Assembly: GCF_900230185.1 (NCBI RefSeq)
Contig: NZ_OCSR01000001.1
Span: 5,944,488 to 6,008,487 of the forward strand
Source of the DNA: Burkholderia sp. OK233
GTDB lineage: Bacteria; Pseudomonadota; Gammaproteobacteria; Burkholderiales; Burkholderiaceae
DNA length: 64,000 nucleotides
Reading direction: 5' to 3'
Positions within the stretch are counted from its first letter, which is position 1; each line of letters starts with the position of its first letter. This document shows, piece by piece, positions 36,693-45,671 of the stretch. A program made the position numbers and the translations under genes. Below the pieces are notes generated by a model. That model was not told where the DNA came from, did no database searches, and saw only the letters and a program-made list of their open reading frames with translations.

Positions 36693-38255
36693 TCAGTGAC
36701 CGCCCGCGCCCGCTGCGCTCTTCGCTCCGTCCTTGCTGGGCCTGGTGATCCAGATGAGCGGAATGATCACGACAAAGATCACCGCCGACAACCAGAACAC
36801 ATCGTTCAGGCCAAGCATTGACGCCTGCGCGCTCAACTGTGTTTCGAAAAAGGCCTGGGCTTTGAAGAGACTCGCGTGCAGCGTCGTCTGAATACCGGCA
36901 AGCGCGTGCACATAGGCCGGGTTATTCACGCTGGTCTGCTCAGCGAGCTGCGAATGATGCTGGATCGTCCGGTCGTTCCAGATGGTGCTCAGAAGCGACG
37001 TGCCTGCCGCGCCGGCGAAGATTCGCGCGAAATTCGACAGACCCGCGGCCGCCGGGATCTTCTCCGGCGGCAAGCCCGACAGGATGATCGCCGTGAGCGG
37101 CGTGAAGAACAGCGCCATCGGGATGCCCTGCAGCAGCGTCGGCAGAACGAGCGTGTAGGGGTCGATGTCCGTCGTGTACCACGAGCGCATCAGGAACACG
37201 CCCGCAAAGCCGAGGAAGGCGAGTGTCGCCAGCACCCGCACGTCCGATTTCGGCATGATTTTGCCCATCACCGGCGCAAGGATCACCGCGAAGATACCGA
37301 GCGGCGCTGTCACGAGCCCCGCATCGACGGCCCGGTAGCCCAGGTATTCCTGAATCCACGTCGGCAGGATCACAAGGTTGGCGAAGAAGACCGCGTACGC
37401 GATCGATATCGCGATGGTGCCGCCCAGGAAGTTGCGTCCCTTGAACAGGCGCAGGTCGACGATCGGCCTGGCCTCGGTCAGCTCCCAGATCACGAAGAAC
37501 AGGAACCCGACCAGCGCGACGATCGTGAGCGCCCAGATCACCGGCGAATTGAACCAGTCGAGATCCTTGCCCTTGTCGAGCATGATCTGCAGCGCGCCCA
37601 CCCAGACAATCAGCGCCATGAGTCCCACCTTGTCGACCGGCAGCTTGCGCGACGGCGTTTCGCGCTTGCGGTAGAGCGCCCAGATCACCGCGGCGGCAAA
37701 GAGGCCGACGGGCACGTTGATGTAGAAGATCCACGACCAGTTGTAGTTGTCGGTGATCCAGCCGCCGAGAGCCGGCCCGGCGATCGGTCCAACCGTTGCG
37801 GTCATCGCCCACAGCGATAGCGCGCTCGAGCTTTTTTCCCGCGGAAACGAGGAAAGCAGAAGTGCTTGCGACAACGGCACCAGCGGCCCCGCCACCGCGC
37901 CTTGCACGATACGCGCCGCGAGCAGCACAGGCAGGTTGGGCGCAAGACCGCACGCTGCGGACGCCACCACGAACAGCAGGATCGCGGCCACGAAGAGCTT
38001 GACCTGCCCGACCCGCTGCGTCAGCCAGCCAGTCAGCGGAATCGCCACCGCGTTCGCCGCGGCGAACAGCGTAATGACCCACGTGCCTTCGTCGACCGAC
38101 ACGCCCAGGTCACCGGAGAGCGTCGGGATCGCGACATTGGCGATCGACGAGTCCAGCACATTCATGAAGGTGGCGAGGGCCACGGCGAACGTGCCCAGTG
38201 CAAACTGCCAGCCGGTCAATGGCGCAGGAGCGCTCGCGTTTTTTGGCGGGTTCAT
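36693..38255 (-). CDS. emrB: DHA2-family MFS drug exporter (EmrB-like)
   Basis: 520 residues from ATG 38255 with AAAGGA nicely spaced. 14 TM segments. TM1 carries the DHA2 signature LATFMNVLDSSIANVAIPTLSGDLGVSVDEGTWVITLFAAANAVAIPLTGWLTQRVG, and TM5 carries SLWAMTATVGPIAGPALGGWI (motif C, antiporters). First gene of the operon that continues with marR, the outer-membrane factor and the fusion protein. It is distinct from the paralogous pair at 1-706 and 18977-20611 and closer to typical EmrB. A LysR gene ends 65 bp upstream on the same strand. Confidence 0.94.
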   Translation of the reverse strand: MNPPKNASAPAPLTGWQFALGTFAVALATFMNVLDSSIANVAIPTLSGDLGVSVDEGTWVITLFAAANAVAIPLTGWLTQRVGQVKLFVAAILLFVVASAACGLAPNLPVLLAARIVQGAVAGPLVPLSQALLLSSFPREKSSSALSLWAMTATVGPIAGPALGGWITDNYNWSWIFYINVPVGLFAAAVIWALYRKRETPSRKLPVDKVGLMALIVWVGALQIMLDKGKDLDWFNSPVIWALTIVALVGFLFFVIWELTEARPIVDLRLFKGRNFLGGTIAISIAYAVFFANLVILPTWIQEYLGYRAVDAGLVTAPLGIFAVILAPVMGKIMPKSDVRVLATLAFLGFAGVFLMRSWYTTDIDPYTLVLPTLLQGIPMALFFTPLTAIILSGLPPEKIPAAAGLSNFARIFAGAAGTSLLSTIWNDRTIQHHSQLAEQTSVNNPAYVHALAGIQTTLHASLFKAQAFFETQLSAQASMLGLNDVFWLSAVIFVVIIPLIWITRPSKDGAKSAAGAGGH

Positions 38256-38320
38256 GTTGCGTCCTTTAAGAGGCTTGATGGGCAACGATTAGGCGAAACG
38301 CGCTATACGCTGACGCAGCG

Positions 38321-39295
38321 TCAAGACATCGTTTCGAGGTCTTCATCACGGTTCTTTGGTAGCGAAATCCTGAATGCCTCATGGGCAACAGGCCGGGCCG
38401 GCGCTCTGAAAAACTCGGCGCAGAAATCGACGAACGTCCTGAGCCTCACCGGGAGCAATTCCCGGTGCGAATAGAAGAGACATATTTCAACGTTGCTGTC
38501 CGAGGTCGTGCACTCCGGCAGGATGTGCACGAGATGTCCCATGTCGATATCTTCGCGAACCATGGTTTCAGGTAACGTGGCAATGCCGGTCCCGGTTAGC
38601 GCCGCCGCCCGCAGCAGCACTTCGTTACCGTCCATCGACGACATGGGAGACACGCTCACTGTGCGGCCACCCTCATGTAGTTCGATGAAATCCGCGCTCT
38701 TCTTCCTCGGCTCGGGGTCAACGAGCAGAAAGTGATCGGCGAGCTGCGACGCGGTGTCCGGCATACCGTACTGCTCCAGATAAGCGGGTGAGGCGACAAG
38801 AATGCGCGGCGACCTGCACAGCGTCCTGCGAATCACGGCGGATTGCTCTACAAGATGAGGTGGAAGAATCGCTATATCGAACCGGCCGTCATACAGATTC
38901 GTGACGCAATCCTGAACCGAAACAACGAGACTCACATTGGGTGCAATGGCGCGATAGCGCCGCACCAGGCTGGAGAACGTTTCGCTCATCAGCATGGGGT
39001 GCACGACAAGCCGCAGCCTGCCGCCGTTGACTTCGTGCTCATGCGAAATGCGACGGTTCGCTTCATCGAGTTCTTCAAGCAAACGGCAGCAACTCAGATA
39101 GTAGGGCTGTGCGGCGTCAGTCAAGGAGACGGACCTGGTTGTCCTGAGCAAGACCCTCGTCTGGATGCATCCCTCGAGCTTGGCGATCGCTTTCGATATT
39201 GACCCGGTGGTCACATTCAAGGAATCGGCGGCCTTGCTAAAACTTTGATACCGCGCGGCAGCAACGAATGCACGCAACATGTAAAGCTGATCCAT
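38321..39295 (-). CDS. LysR-family transcriptional regulator
   Basis: 324 residues from ATG 39295 (GAGGTGCAAG upstream). Winged helix in residues 1-60 (LRAFVAAARYQSFSKAADSLNVTTGSISKAIAKLEG), effector domain from ~90 (GRLRLVVHPMLMSETFSSLVRRYRAIAPNVSLVV). It lies just upstream of, and co-directional with, the emrB-marR-OMF-MFP operon, so it may control it or be unrelated. LysR genes are more often divergent from their target. The C-terminal 25 residues extend beyond the usual end of the domain. Confidence 0.92.
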   Translation of the reverse strand: MDQLYMLRAFVAAARYQSFSKAADSLNVTTGSISKAIAKLEGCIQTRVLLRTTRSVSLTDAAQPYYLSCCRLLEELDEANRRISHEHEVNGGRLRLVVHPMLMSETFSSLVRRYRAIAPNVSLVVSVQDCVTNLYDGRFDIAILPPHLVEQSAVIRRTLCRSPRILVASPAYLEQYGMPDTASQLADHFLLVDPEPRKKSADFIELHEGGRTVSVSPMSSMDGNEVLLRAAALTGTGIATLPETMVREDIDMGHLVHILPECTTSDSNVEICLFYSHRELLPVRLRTFVDFCAEFFRAPARPVAHEAFRISLPKNRDEDLETMS

Positions 39296-39494
39296 CTTGC
39301 ACCTCGCAGGCAAAGACACGAAGAGAGTGGATTGAAGGGTAAGCGCGAACGCCGCGCGATTCTATCGTCCGATGTGGTGTGATGCGTTGTGCAGGCGCAT
39401 GTTCGTCTAATACGTTCGGATGCTTTGAACAAGCGGCAGCGCGGCGGCCTTTCTTCGGCCACTGCTCGGCGTGGGCGACGGAGCGGCCGTCAGG

Positions 39495-39872
39495 TTACTT
39501 CTGCAGTATTTTGCCAATCAGGGCGAGCAGTCCCGCGTCGTCCACTGGCTTTGAGAAGAAACCGGCGACTCCGCCGGCTTGGGCCCGCTCCTGAAGTTCC
39601 TGCATCGCGTAGGCGGTAATGAAAATAACAGGAATCGGCCGCTTCCATAGGTTGATCGACTCGAGCAGCCCGAAACCGTCCACGCCCGGCATGTGGATAT
39701 CCGCGACGACAAGCTTCAGTTGCGACCGGCGCGTGTCACCTAGCAGATGGCTGGCGGACGAATAGGCAATGACCTTCCAGGTCGCCGAACGAAGCGAACT
39801 GGATATCGCCATCCGGACGGATTCGTCATCGTCTACCACCCCAATAACTGCCGCAGAGCGTTGTAATTTCAT
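39495..39872 (-). CDS. Single-domain response regulator (CheY-like receiver)
   Basis: 125 residues, only a receiver domain. Acidic pocket VVDDDES (residues 12-18), phospho-acceptor Asp58 in VVADIHMPGVDG, Thr in FITAYA and Lys in FFSKPVDD are all present, so phosphorylation should be possible. No output domain follows. Such proteins work in phosphorelays or as sinks with hybrid kinases of the FixL type. No histidine kinase is in the window. Another response regulator lies 187 bp upstream on the same strand. Confidence 0.9.
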   Translation of the reverse strand: MKLQRSAAVIGVVDDDESVRMAISSSLRSATWKVIAYSSASHLLGDTRRSQLKLVVADIHMPGVDGFGLLESINLWKRPIPVIFITAYAMQELQERAQAGGVAGFFSKPVDDAGLLALIGKILQK

Positions 39873-40059
39873 CGCGAGTCCGCAGGGCGTCGAAAGGATT
39901 CGGAAAGGTGAATCCTATAGGCAAATTACAAGCCCGCAGACAACGTGACAATAAGACCTTCGAATGATTTTAGTGACAGTTCGTATTAGCCCGGGGCCGT
40001 TCCCGGCGCTTCAGATGGGGTCGCAGCGAAGCGAAATGCGCAAACTTCTACCTGGCGCC

Positions 40060-40707
40060 TTACTGGACCGGCGGTACCTGTTGCAACTTTTTGACGACAT
40101 CGGCCACTGAGTCCGCATTCAGCTTGTGCATGGCTTGCGCCCGATGGATCTTGACCGTCACCTCGCTCAGACGCAGGCGGTCGGCGATCTGCTTGTTCAA
40201 CAGCCCATCGGCGACCAGCCTGATGACTTCCCGCTCGCGCGCGGTTAGTGAATCATAAGTTTGCCGGATGCCGGCAACAATCCTGTACTGGCGCCTTAAT
40301 TCGCTATCCCTTTTCAGGGCAGCGGCGATCGTATCGATCAGATCCTGATCCTTGAACGGCTTTGTCATGAAATCGAAAGCACCGGCCTTCATTGCCTTGA
40401 CGGACATTTCGATATCACCGTGCCCGGTCAGAAAGATGATCGGAAATCGAACACCTTCTTTAAACGGCTCCTGCTGCAAGGTCAGGCCGCTCGCGCCCCG
40501 GAGGCGAACATCAAGAATGAGACAACTCGGCACGTCGGGCATCTCCGCGGCCAGAAATTCGTCGGCCGACTCGAATGCCCGCACGTGAATTCCAACCGAC
40601 ATGAGCAGAGTGGTTAGCGAGCCTCGAATAGATTCATCGTCGTCGACCACATAAACGATCGAGTCCCGCAATGATTCACTTCCCGCCCCAACGCTGTCGT
40701 GTTTCAT
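40060..40707 (-). CDS. FixJ/NarL-type response regulator with LuxR HTH
   Basis: 215 residues. The receiver domain has VVDDDES, phospho-acceptor Asp66 in LILDVRLRGASG, Thr in FLTGHGD and Lys in MTKPFKDQ. After a linker comes a LuxR/GerE HTH, YDSLTAREREVIRLVADGLLNKQIADRLRLSEVTVKIHRAQAMHKL. The FixJ/StyR/TodT type usually pairs with a PAS-containing kinase, but none is present. It may work with the single receiver downstream and a kinase encoded elsewhere. The gene is complete. Confidence 0.93.
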   Translation of the reverse strand: MKHDSVGAGSESLRDSIVYVVDDDESIRGSLTTLLMSVGIHVRAFESADEFLAAEMPDVPSCLILDVRLRGASGLTLQQEPFKEGVRFPIIFLTGHGDIEMSVKAMKAGAFDFMTKPFKDQDLIDTIAAALKRDSELRRQYRIVAGIRQTYDSLTAREREVIRLVADGLLNKQIADRLRLSEVTVKIHRAQAMHKLNADSVADVVKKLQQVPPVQ

Positions 40708-40910
40708 CGCCCGATCTTCGAAAAGTTCGTTACGTTAACCTCACGCGGATACTTTTCGTATAGTAAGCAATGTTCGGACTTATCGCTACATATTGCACGC
40801 AGTCTTTCCTGTTTTCATGACGCTTCAAGGTCACCTTTACGGGGCAGCGCAACCAGCGCTACAGCAGAGACACCGTTTCTCCTGATGAATCGAACTCACG
40901 CGCCGTAGAT

Positions 40911-41039
40911 TTACAGCAGGCACACACGACTCAGATCCACCGTCCGACGGTATATGTTCTTGTTGAGCCACGGGACGAAGGTGTATTCGTCGTAGGCGTT
41001 ACTGCCCACAAAAATCCAGTTGTGCAGTACGTGGGGCAT
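40911..41039 (-). CDS. Small 42-aa protein, unknown
   Basis: ATG 41039 is preceded by an excellent Shine-Dalgarno sequence, GAGGAGG, at correct spacing. The 42-residue product contains WIFVGSNAYDEYTFVPWLN and ends with RRTVDLSRVCLL. It is aromatic-rich, with two Trp, three Tyr and two Phe. It begins 53 bp after the stop of the 147-aa membrane protein gene on the same strand, so the two are probably one unit. I recognise no family. The strong ribosome binding site is the main reason to call it a gene. Confidence 0.55.
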   Translation of the reverse strand: MPHVLHNWIFVGSNAYDEYTFVPWLNKNIYRRTVDLSRVCLL

Positions 41040-41092
41040 ATCCACCTCCTCAAATGGGCGCGTCATGTGCCGCTGGATTTCTACTGCGGACG

Positions 41093-41536
41093 CTATTGTC
41101 GGCGCGACTGCTTTGCTCGCGACGATACGACGCCGAATGCCAACACGCACGCGGCCTTGGTGAAGCATTCGACTGTCGAGATCATGGCGATCGCGAAGGA
41201 TTGCTTGAATTCCATCGGTAGTCCGGGTGCGATAGCCAACACGCTCGCACCGCAGATAAAGGCAAACGTTTCGCGAGCGAAGCGTGCTTTGGCAACGGCG
41301 GCGAGGCCTGTGCCGACCACCACGAGCTTCGACAGGAGCAAGGCAAGCACCCCTGCGTAGGCGTCGGATACACCAAGCTCTAGTGGCGCTTCAATCAACG
41401 ACCACCCACAGACGGCAAGTACGAGTGTTTTGAGCACGCGCTCGGAGAGCGCATTCACTGTGTGGGCGTCGGTCTGAAGCAAGTGCGGTTCTGATGAGAG
41501 TGCGACGTCGTGCAGACTGGTCACCGGATCTGCCAT
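41093..41536 (-). CDS. Small integral membrane protein, unknown
   Basis: 147 residues from ATG 41536 (AGAGAA just upstream; an earlier in-frame ATG at 41650 has no ribosome binding site). After a ~35-residue polar N terminus there are about four hydrophobic segments: VLKTLVLAVCGWSLIEAPLE, YAGVLALLLSKLVVVGTGLAAVA, FAFICGASVLAIAPGLPM and AIAMISTVECFTKAACVLAFGVV. The tail is basic. It is inner-membrane by prediction; I know no named family. It lies next to a response-regulator locus and is followed by a 42-aa gene. Confidence 0.65.
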   Translation of the reverse strand: MADPVTSLHDVALSSEPHLLQTDAHTVNALSERVLKTLVLAVCGWSLIEAPLELGVSDAYAGVLALLLSKLVVVGTGLAAVAKARFARETFAFICGASVLAIAPGLPMEFKQSFAIAMISTVECFTKAACVLAFGVVSSRAKQSRRQ

Positions 41537-41997
41537 TTCTCTTGCATTCACGACTCGCCCTCCTGGTCGGCTGCGCGCGAGACAGCCGCTCGCGATGACA
41601 CCAAGATAAACGGTCCCGCGGTTGAAAACCATTGTACGAATGGGTGGCACTCCCTCTGAAAAAGCGTGTGGAACTCATACGACCGTATATCGCATCGGAT
41701 CGAAGGTCGGTCTCGGGGACGCCGACGAGGCGGACCGCTCTCGTCATGCAGCCGGGACCCATCCGGACGCGCAATATCCGCTATACCTTCGTATGGGTCT
41801 TCCACCCGAAGAGCGCTTTCCGGCATCCCATGTGCGTATGGTCTGGCGAGGCTATTCGAAGTAGGGTTCTTCACGTCTGCTCAAACTCTTTCGGTGAAGG
41901 CGGTGGGCGGCAACCGACTCAACCAAGGACATCGATTTTGAGAGTGCCACCCGGCGATGCCCCCTCGGGCATTCGTCTCAATGAACGGAGACTTACA

Positions 41998-42265
41998 ATG
42001 AAGATTTTGATGGTTTTGACTTCGCACAACGTGCTTGGCAACACCGGCAAGCCGACCGGCTTCTGGCTCGAAGAGTTCACCGCTCCCTACTATGTCTTCA
42101 CGGATACCGGTGCAGAGGTCACCGTGGCTCACGGGCTTTAGCAATAATGAAGAGGCAGCCGTACAACTTACCACGGTCGTGCCGTTCCTCATAGAGGACG
42201 AACTGAAGCGTCTGGGTGGCCACTTTGAACGCTCTCGCAGATTGTTGATTTGGACTGAATCCTGA
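41998..42265 (+). pseudogene. DJ-1/PfpI-type amidotransferase-like gene with internal deletion
   Basis: ATG 41998 (GGAG upstream) starts MKILMVLTSHNVLGNTGKPTGFWLEEFTAPYYVFTDTGAEVTVA, the N terminus of the large DJ-1 proteins similar to Hsp31. The frame stops at 42139-42141. Immediately afterwards another frame reads NNEEAAVQLTTVVPFLIEDELKRLGGHF, which is the family's C-terminal helix. The ~130 codons between, including the nucleophile Cys, are deleted and the frame is shifted. Non-functional. Confidence 0.82.
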
Positions 42266-42304
42266 TCCAGGATTACCGCGTCAGTGGGTCAGAATTCAGT
42301 CCAA
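42250..42304. repeat. Inverted repeat, possible IS scar
   Basis: TTGGACTGAATCCTGA (42250-42265) and TCAGAATTCAGTCCAA (42289-42304) are inverted copies matching at 15 of 16 positions, 23 bp apart. They overlap the end of the DJ-1 pseudogene. Two closely spaced inverted ends look like the residue of an excised or collapsed insertion sequence. The remaining ~290 bp up to the malic enzyme gene hold no gene. Confidence 0.6.
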
Positions 42305-42596
42305 GTCAACGAGCCTGCGCAATTAGGTGGGCCACCCACCCGCGCCCGAAAATTCACCATGCTTATGTGCACCATAACTGCTCGGGATTCTTACCATGCT
42401 GACGACCGCGTCAAGCAATGAGCCAAACGAAAATCACCTTTTCCGCGTGAAAATCAGCTGTCAGCGCTTTTGCCAGCTAGACTAACTACCGTTATTCCCC
42501 TGCGCGACCGGTGTGCGAAAGCGCCCCGGCAATGCGCCCATCAATACACTGCGAGGGCTTTCCGGACGTGGTGTAGCACCATCGAGGAGATTCCTC

Positions 42597-44315
42597 ATGC
42601 CCAAGGCACCGACGAGCGACGCCGTTGCAGCGATCCTCGAAACTTCGCGTTCCGGTTATGAGTTACTCGCCAACCCGTTGTTGAATAAAGGAACCGCGTT
42701 CACAGAGACGGAGCGCGACACGTTCGATCTGCACGGGCTCTTGCCGCCCAGCATCGGTACCCTTGAAGAGCAGGTGTCACGCCGCCTGCAGGCATTGCGT
42801 AGTTTCACTACCGATCTGGAGCGCTATGCGTTTCTGCGTGATCTGCAGGACACCAATGAGACGCTATTTTTCGCCTTGCTCGTGCAGAACGTCGAAGAGT
42901 TGTTACCGATTGTCTATACGCCAACGGTCGGGGCGGGCTGCCAGCAATTCAGCCGATTGTTCCGCAAGCCGCGAGGCCTGTTCCTGAGCTTGCCGCACAA
43001 GAAGCGGCTCCAGTCGATCCTCGCACATCCGCGCTTTGACAAAATCGAGGCCATCGTGGTGACGGATGGCGAGCGGATCCTCGGCCTCGGTGACCAGGGC
43101 GCGGGCGGTATGGGCATCCCGATCGGCAAACTGGCACTCTATACGGGCTGCGGTGGACTCCACCCTGCGACCACACTGCCCGTCATGCTCGATGTTGGCA
43201 CCGACAATCCCGATTGCCTAGGCGATCCGTTTTACATCGGTTGGCGCCACGAGCGTGTGCGCGGTGAGGAATACGATGACTTTATCGAAGCCTTCGTCAA
43301 AGCCGTCGTAAAGCGCTGGCCGCACGTTTTGCTGCAGTGGGAGGATTTCGCCAAGAACAACGCGACCCGCATGCTCGAACGCTATCGCGACCGTCTATGT
43401 ACATTTAATGACGATGTGCAGGGGACCGCGGCGGTGGCGACAGGCACGCTGCTGTCGGCCATCAACGTTACCGGCGTGCCGCTGACAGAGCAGCGCATTG
43501 CCGTGATGGGAGCAGGCTCGGCCGGCTGCGGAATTGCGAGTCTCATTTGCAAGGCGTTGACCGACGCCGGACTGCCGGATAGCAAAGCCGCCAGACGCTT
43601 TTTCATGATCGATCGCGACGGGCTGCTGCTTGAAGGGATGGACGGTATCGCTACTTTCCAGCAACCTTTCCTGCAGGAGAAGTCGCTCATCGGCAACTGG
43701 ACGCTCGATCATCCAGACAGGGTCACGCTCCTGGATGTCGTGCGCAACGCGAAGCCCACTGTCCTGATCGGCGTGTCGGGACAGGCAGGCGCGTTCTCCG
43801 AACCGGTGGTCCGTGCAATGGCGCAGTACAACCAGCGTCCCGTCATCTTTCCACTGTCCAATCCGACCTCGCGCGCCGAGGCGACCCCTGCAGATCTGGA
43901 AACATGGAGCGGGGGTAGAGCGGTCATCGGCACAGGCAGTCCGTTTGCGCCTCTCGAACGCGATGGCGCCAGGTTCAAAGTCGACCAGACCAACAACTCC
44001 TACATTTTTCCGGGCGTCGGGCTCGGCGCCCTTGCGGTCAAAGCCGTACGCGTGACCGACTCGATGTTCATGGCGGCCGCGAAAGCGCTCGCCTCGGCGT
44101 CGCCAGCCCGTAGCGACGCCGGCAAGAATCTGCTGCCGCCCGTGACCGCGTTGCGCGAGGTCGCGGTCACGGTCGCCCTCGCCGTAGCACTACAAGCGCA
44201 CAAGGACGGTTTGACCACGGGCGTGAGCACTGACCAGATAGAGGGCTTGATTCGCGGCAAGATTTGGACGCCGCACTACGTGCCCTACAAGCTGATCAAA
44301 AGTAGTGCGATATAA
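42597..44315 (+). CDS. maeA: NAD-dependent malic enzyme
   Basis: 572 residues from ATG 42597 with GAGGAG upstream. Oxidatively decarboxylates L-malate to pyruvate and CO2 in the cytoplasm. Family blocks are in order: YELLANPLLNKGTAFTETERDTF, LHGLLPP (start of domain), VYTPTVGAGCQQFSRLFRKPRGLF, VVTDGERILGLGDQGAGGMGIPIGKLALYTGCGG (malic signature), LQWEDFAKNNA and FNDDVQGTAAV, the Rossmann GAGSAGCGIA near residue 305, and FPLSNPTSRAEAT. Length equals the SfcA/MaeA class without a PTA domain. The permease gene follows after 26 nt, so malate uptake and decarboxylation are probably coupled. Confidence 0.95.
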   Translation: MPKAPTSDAVAAILETSRSGYELLANPLLNKGTAFTETERDTFDLHGLLPPSIGTLEEQVSRRLQALRSFTTDLERYAFLRDLQDTNETLFFALLVQNVEELLPIVYTPTVGAGCQQFSRLFRKPRGLFLSLPHKKRLQSILAHPRFDKIEAIVVTDGERILGLGDQGAGGMGIPIGKLALYTGCGGLHPATTLPVMLDVGTDNPDCLGDPFYIGWRHERVRGEEYDDFIEAFVKAVVKRWPHVLLQWEDFAKNNATRMLERYRDRLCTFNDDVQGTAAVATGTLLSAINVTGVPLTEQRIAVMGAGSAGCGIASLICKALTDAGLPDSKAARRFFMIDRDGLLLEGMDGIATFQQPFLQEKSLIGNWTLDHPDRVTLLDVVRNAKPTVLIGVSGQAGAFSEPVVRAMAQYNQRPVIFPLSNPTSRAEATPADLETWSGGRAVIGTGSPFAPLERDGARFKVDQTNNSYIFPGVGLGALAVKAVRVTDSMFMAAAKALASASPARSDAGKNLLPPVTALREVAVTVALAVALQAHKDGLTTGVSTDQIEGLIRGKIWTPHYVPYKLIKSSAI

Positions 44316-44341
44316 GTCGGCTAAAAAACAGGAGTACTCCT

Positions 44342-45286
44342 TTGATCGACACTATTCTCAATGGGCTGTTGCCGATTGCGTTCGTCATCATGCTTGGCTG
44401 GCTCTCGGTTCGCATAGGCTTGTTGAAACACGACGATGCCGACGTGCTGGCGTCCCTCGTGATTCGGTTTGCGCTACCTTTTGCCCTGTTTGAAGGCGCG
44501 GTCAAGACCTCGCCGGACAAGCTGCACAACGTGGGCTTTGCGCTGTGCCTGACGTTTGGTCTGATGGGCACGTATGTAATTGCGCTGGGCGTCGGCCGCT
44601 TCATATTCAGGCATGACCTGCGCACCGCTACCATGCAGGCGCTGGTGTGTGCTTTCCCTGACATGGCTTACTTCGGCGCTCCAATTCTCGCCGCAGTGTT
44701 CGGGCCGGAGGGATTTCTGGCAGTGCTGGTCGGTAATCTAATCACCAGCATCTTTATGCTGCCACTGACCATAGTCCTGACCGGACTGGGCGACAAGAAT
44801 CATGCTGGAACGGATTGGCCAGATGTGTTGCGGGTTTTCGGACAAAGTATCGCACGCGCCGTCATCAATCCCATTGTCTGGCTGCCGATTTCCGGCATGA
44901 TCCTGAGCTTCTGCCGCGTCACGCTGCCCGGACCGGTACTGACATCCGTCGACCTGATCGCAAAGGCCGCCGGCGGCACCTCACTGTTCGCGCTCGGACT
45001 GATACTCTATGGCGAGCGCTTCGTGATCAACGCCGACGTCCTGACGAATCTGGGTATCAAGAACCTCCTGCAGCCCGCTTTAATGGCGCTCGGCGCCGTA
45101 CTGTTCGGCGTAGCGGGCGCACCCGCGCACCAAACCGTCATCACGGGGGCCGTGCCGACTGCGACCGCGGCCGCGATGTTCGCGCTCAAGAGCAACACGT
45201 ATACGGGTGACGCCACTGCGACAATCCTGGTCAGTACGATTCTCGGCGTCGTAACCGAGGGACTGCTGATCGCGCACTTCTTCTGA
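44342..45286 (+). CDS. AEC-family transporter (probable malate/dicarboxylate permease)
   Basis: 314 residues from TTG 44342; AGGAG at 44330-44334 is 7 nt upstream and no better start exists. About ten TM segments in two halves of five, the layout of the auxin efflux carrier (AEC) family, which includes the malate permease MleP and malonate carrier MdcF. Typical pieces are LPIAFVIMLGWLSVRIGLL at the start and ALVCAFPDMAYFGAPIL and GAVPTATAAAMFALKSNTY at the crossover helices. Position right after malic enzyme favours malate or a similar dicarboxylate; that is inference from context. Confidence 0.88.
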   Translation: MIDTILNGLLPIAFVIMLGWLSVRIGLLKHDDADVLASLVIRFALPFALFEGAVKTSPDKLHNVGFALCLTFGLMGTYVIALGVGRFIFRHDLRTATMQALVCAFPDMAYFGAPILAAVFGPEGFLAVLVGNLITSIFMLPLTIVLTGLGDKNHAGTDWPDVLRVFGQSIARAVINPIVWLPISGMILSFCRVTLPGPVLTSVDLIAKAAGGTSLFALGLILYGERFVINADVLTNLGIKNLLQPALMALGAVLFGVAGAPAHQTVITGAVPTATAAAMFALKSNTYTGDATATILVSTILGVVTEGLLIAHFF

Positions 45287-45302
45287 TCAACCAGTTGCCA
45301 CG

Positions 45303-45671
45303 ATGAACTTTCGGCACCGGCAATATTTAATCTTGCTCGGGGAAGAGCTCAATTTCAGCCGAGCTGTGGAACGCCTTCACGTCGCGCAGCCCGCCTTGAG
45401 CCGGCAGATCAGCTTGCCGGAACAAGGCCTCGGGGTTCGACTCTTCGACGGTAGCGGCCGGCCGCTGCGCCTGACAGATGCCGGGCTCTATTTCTGTGTC
45501 GAGGCGCGTCAGATCCTTTCCAGCTACGAGCGGGCGACGCTTGGCACACGCGAAATAGGCATTGGCAAGCGCGGGTGGCTCGGCATTGGTTTCACGCGCA
45601 CGGCAATGCATAGCGTGTTTCCGCCCGCAGTCAAGACCTTTCACCGTGCTTATCCGGATGTCGAATTCAAG
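45303..45671 (+). pseudogene. LysR regulator truncated by IS6 element
   Basis: ATG 45303 follows the permease by 16 nt. The 123 residues up to 45671 are a LysR N terminus: winged helix (FRHRQYLILLGEELNFSRAVERLHVAQPALSRQI) and the start of the effector domain (GKRGWLGIGFTRTAMHSVFPPAVKTFHRAYPDVEFK). There the IS6-family terminal repeat begins and the frame runs on into IS sequence to 45812. The rest of the gene is not found on the far side of the IS, so it was deleted. It was probably the regulator of the malic enzyme operon. Confidence 0.88.
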
